A stretch of DNA of 5,557 bases, taken from Candidatus Latescibacterota bacterium (GTDB lineage: Bacteria; Latescibacterota; 4484-107). Below are positions 4,898 through 5,557 of the stretch, piece after piece. The first letter of the stretch is position 1; each line of letters begins with the position of its first letter. The translations under genes were made by a program, and so were the position numbers. Location: contig JAUWMS010000221.1 in the NCBI GenBank assembly GCA_030613045.1, forward strand, positions 1 through 5,557, in the 5' to 3' direction. The notes below the pieces were generated by a model that saw nothing but the letters and a program-made list of their open reading frames with translations, ran no database searches and was not told the origin of the DNA.

Positions 4898-5557
4898 ACA
4901 AAAGGAAGGTCGGAATCTTCGGCGGCACGTTCGAAAGGGAAAGTGCACCGCAGAGCACGCAGAGAGATTCTTATGCTTTGTCTTTCTCAGCGGTCTCAGC
5001 GGTGAAAATCGGTCTTTTCGGCGGCACGTTCGATCCGATTCACGCGGGACATCTCATCACTGCTCAGGAAGTGCTGACGAAATGCGGCTTGGAGAAGGTG
5101 ATTTTCGTGCTTTCGGCTGATCCTCCGCACAAGGAGCGGAGAACATTGGCCCAAGCCGGGGATCGGCTTCGGATGGTCTCTCTCGCTATCGAGGGCGATC
5201 CCCGCTTCGAGGTGTCCTCCATGGAATTGGAGCGACCGGGAAAGTCCTACACGGTGGATACGCTGCGGCAGATGCGGGAAAGGTTCGGGCCGGACGCGGA
5301 ACTCTGTTTCATCATAGGCGCGGATAATGTGCCGGAGATACGCACCTGGAAGGAGCCGGAGCGGATATTCGATCTAACCGAGGTGATCGTGGCCACGCGC
5401 CCCGTATTCGATCCGCAGAGCATGGACGCGCCGTTTGCGGAGCGGAGGAACTTTATCCCGACGCCGGAGATCGCCATCGCCTCCACGGAGATCCGTCGAC
5501 GGGTAAAACAGGGCCGGCCGATTCGATATTGGGGTCCGAAGGAAGTGGAGCGATATA
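4894..5557 (+). CDS. nadD: Nicotinate-nucleotide adenylyltransferase NadD, 3' partial, with duplicated N-terminal segment
   Basis: NadD joins ATP and nicotinate mononucleotide to make deamido-NAD in NAD synthesis. 221 codons are visible and the frame runs off the right edge. YWGPKEVERYI resembles the C-terminal YxVPxxVxxYI region, so only a few residues should be missing. Counting from ATG 4894, the nucleotidyltransferase motif KIGLFGGTFDPIHAGH is at residues 38-53 (His50, His53), PPHK at 77-80, IGADN at 141-145 and IASTEIRRR at 195-203. Residues 5-14 (KVGIFGGTFE) are a second, incomplete copy of 38-47, and residues 15-37 translate a palindromic repeat. ATG 4894 overlaps the bamD stop and has AAGGAG and AAAGG upstream. 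GTG at 5002 would give a normal-length protein but has no Shine-Dalgarno sequence. Which start is used cannot be decided here. Confidence 0.93.
   Translation, partial: MNKRKVGIFGGTFERESAPQSTQRDSYALSFSAVSAVKIGLFGGTFDPIHAGHLITAQEVLTKCGLEKVIFVLSADPPHKERRTLAQAGDRLRMVSLAIEGDPRFEVSSMELERPGKSYTVDTLRQMRERFGPDAELCFIIGADNVPEIRTWKEPERIFDLTEVIVATRPVFDPQSMDAPFAERRNFIPTPEIAIASTEIRRRVKQGRPIRYWGPKEVERY
4906..5034. repeat. Direct duplication of the nadD 5' segment flanking a repeat insertion
   Basis: Copy A (4906-4935) and copy B (5005-5034) are 24 of 30 identical, with a 17-base identical core TTCGGCGGCACGTTCGA (4918-4934 and 5017-5033), offset by 99 bases. Differences are mostly synonymous or conservative (GGA/GGT, AAG/AAA, Val/Ile, Ile/Leu, Glu/Asp). 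The offset is a multiple of three, so the frame is kept. Confidence 0.85.
4946..5004. repeat. YACCRCRGAG-family palindromic repeat inside nadD
   Basis: The left arm CACCGCAGAGCACGCAGAG and onward (4946-4966) is imperfectly inverted with the right arm 4981-5004 (TCTTTCTCAGCGG then TCTCAGCGGTG). It has the same termini as the intergenic copies at 284-395 and 2409-2531: CACCGCAGAG at the left and GCGGTG at the right. It contains no stop in the nadD frame. The right terminus provides a GTG directly before the intact NadD motif. Confidence 0.75.

Overview
The window is a mostly co-directional (+ strand) housekeeping cluster from a diderm bacterium. It reads: the 3' end of ffh (SRP GTPase), rpsP (bS16), rimM, trmD, a DUF4416-family protein, an unrecognised exported protein, bamD, and nadD, which runs off the right edge. 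BamD implies an outer membrane. The genes are moderately GC-rich, two of them start with TTG behind strong Shine-Dalgarno sequences, and the gaps are full of short palindromic repeats. This fits an environmental lineage such as Deltaproteobacteria, Nitrospirae or NC10, but the phylum cannot be fixed from this sequence alone.

Left part (1-2397): the classic translation and tRNA-modification block. Ffh targets nascent membrane proteins. bS16 and RimM serve 30S assembly, and TrmD makes m1G37 in tRNA. The usual small KH-domain gene (khpA) between rpsP and rimM is absent, and bL19 (rplS) does not follow trmD. bS16 carries a roughly 90-residue acidic, low-complexity C-terminal extension.

Right part (2542-5557): DUF4416, an exported protein with a C-terminal hydrophobic anchor, the outer-membrane assembly lipoprotein BamD, and NadD (NaMN adenylyltransferase, NAD synthesis). 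bamD and nadD overlap by ATGA.

The most unusual content lies between and inside the genes. All three gaps from rpsP to DUF4416, plus the ffh-rpsP gap, hold imperfect palindromes. They are built from a few word families: YACCRCRGAG-type termini, GGTAAA hexamers, GTGAAAC heptamers and AATCACC heptamers, sometimes nested in one another. One such palindrome sits inside the 5' end of nadD. It is flanked by two copies of the segment encoding K-[VI]-G-[IL]-F-G-G-T-F, and the whole 99-bp addition keeps the reading frame open. The gap of about 370 bases before bamD holds stem-loops and CACGGA repeats but no convincing gene. No defence system, CRISPR array, tRNA, rRNA or transposase gene was seen.
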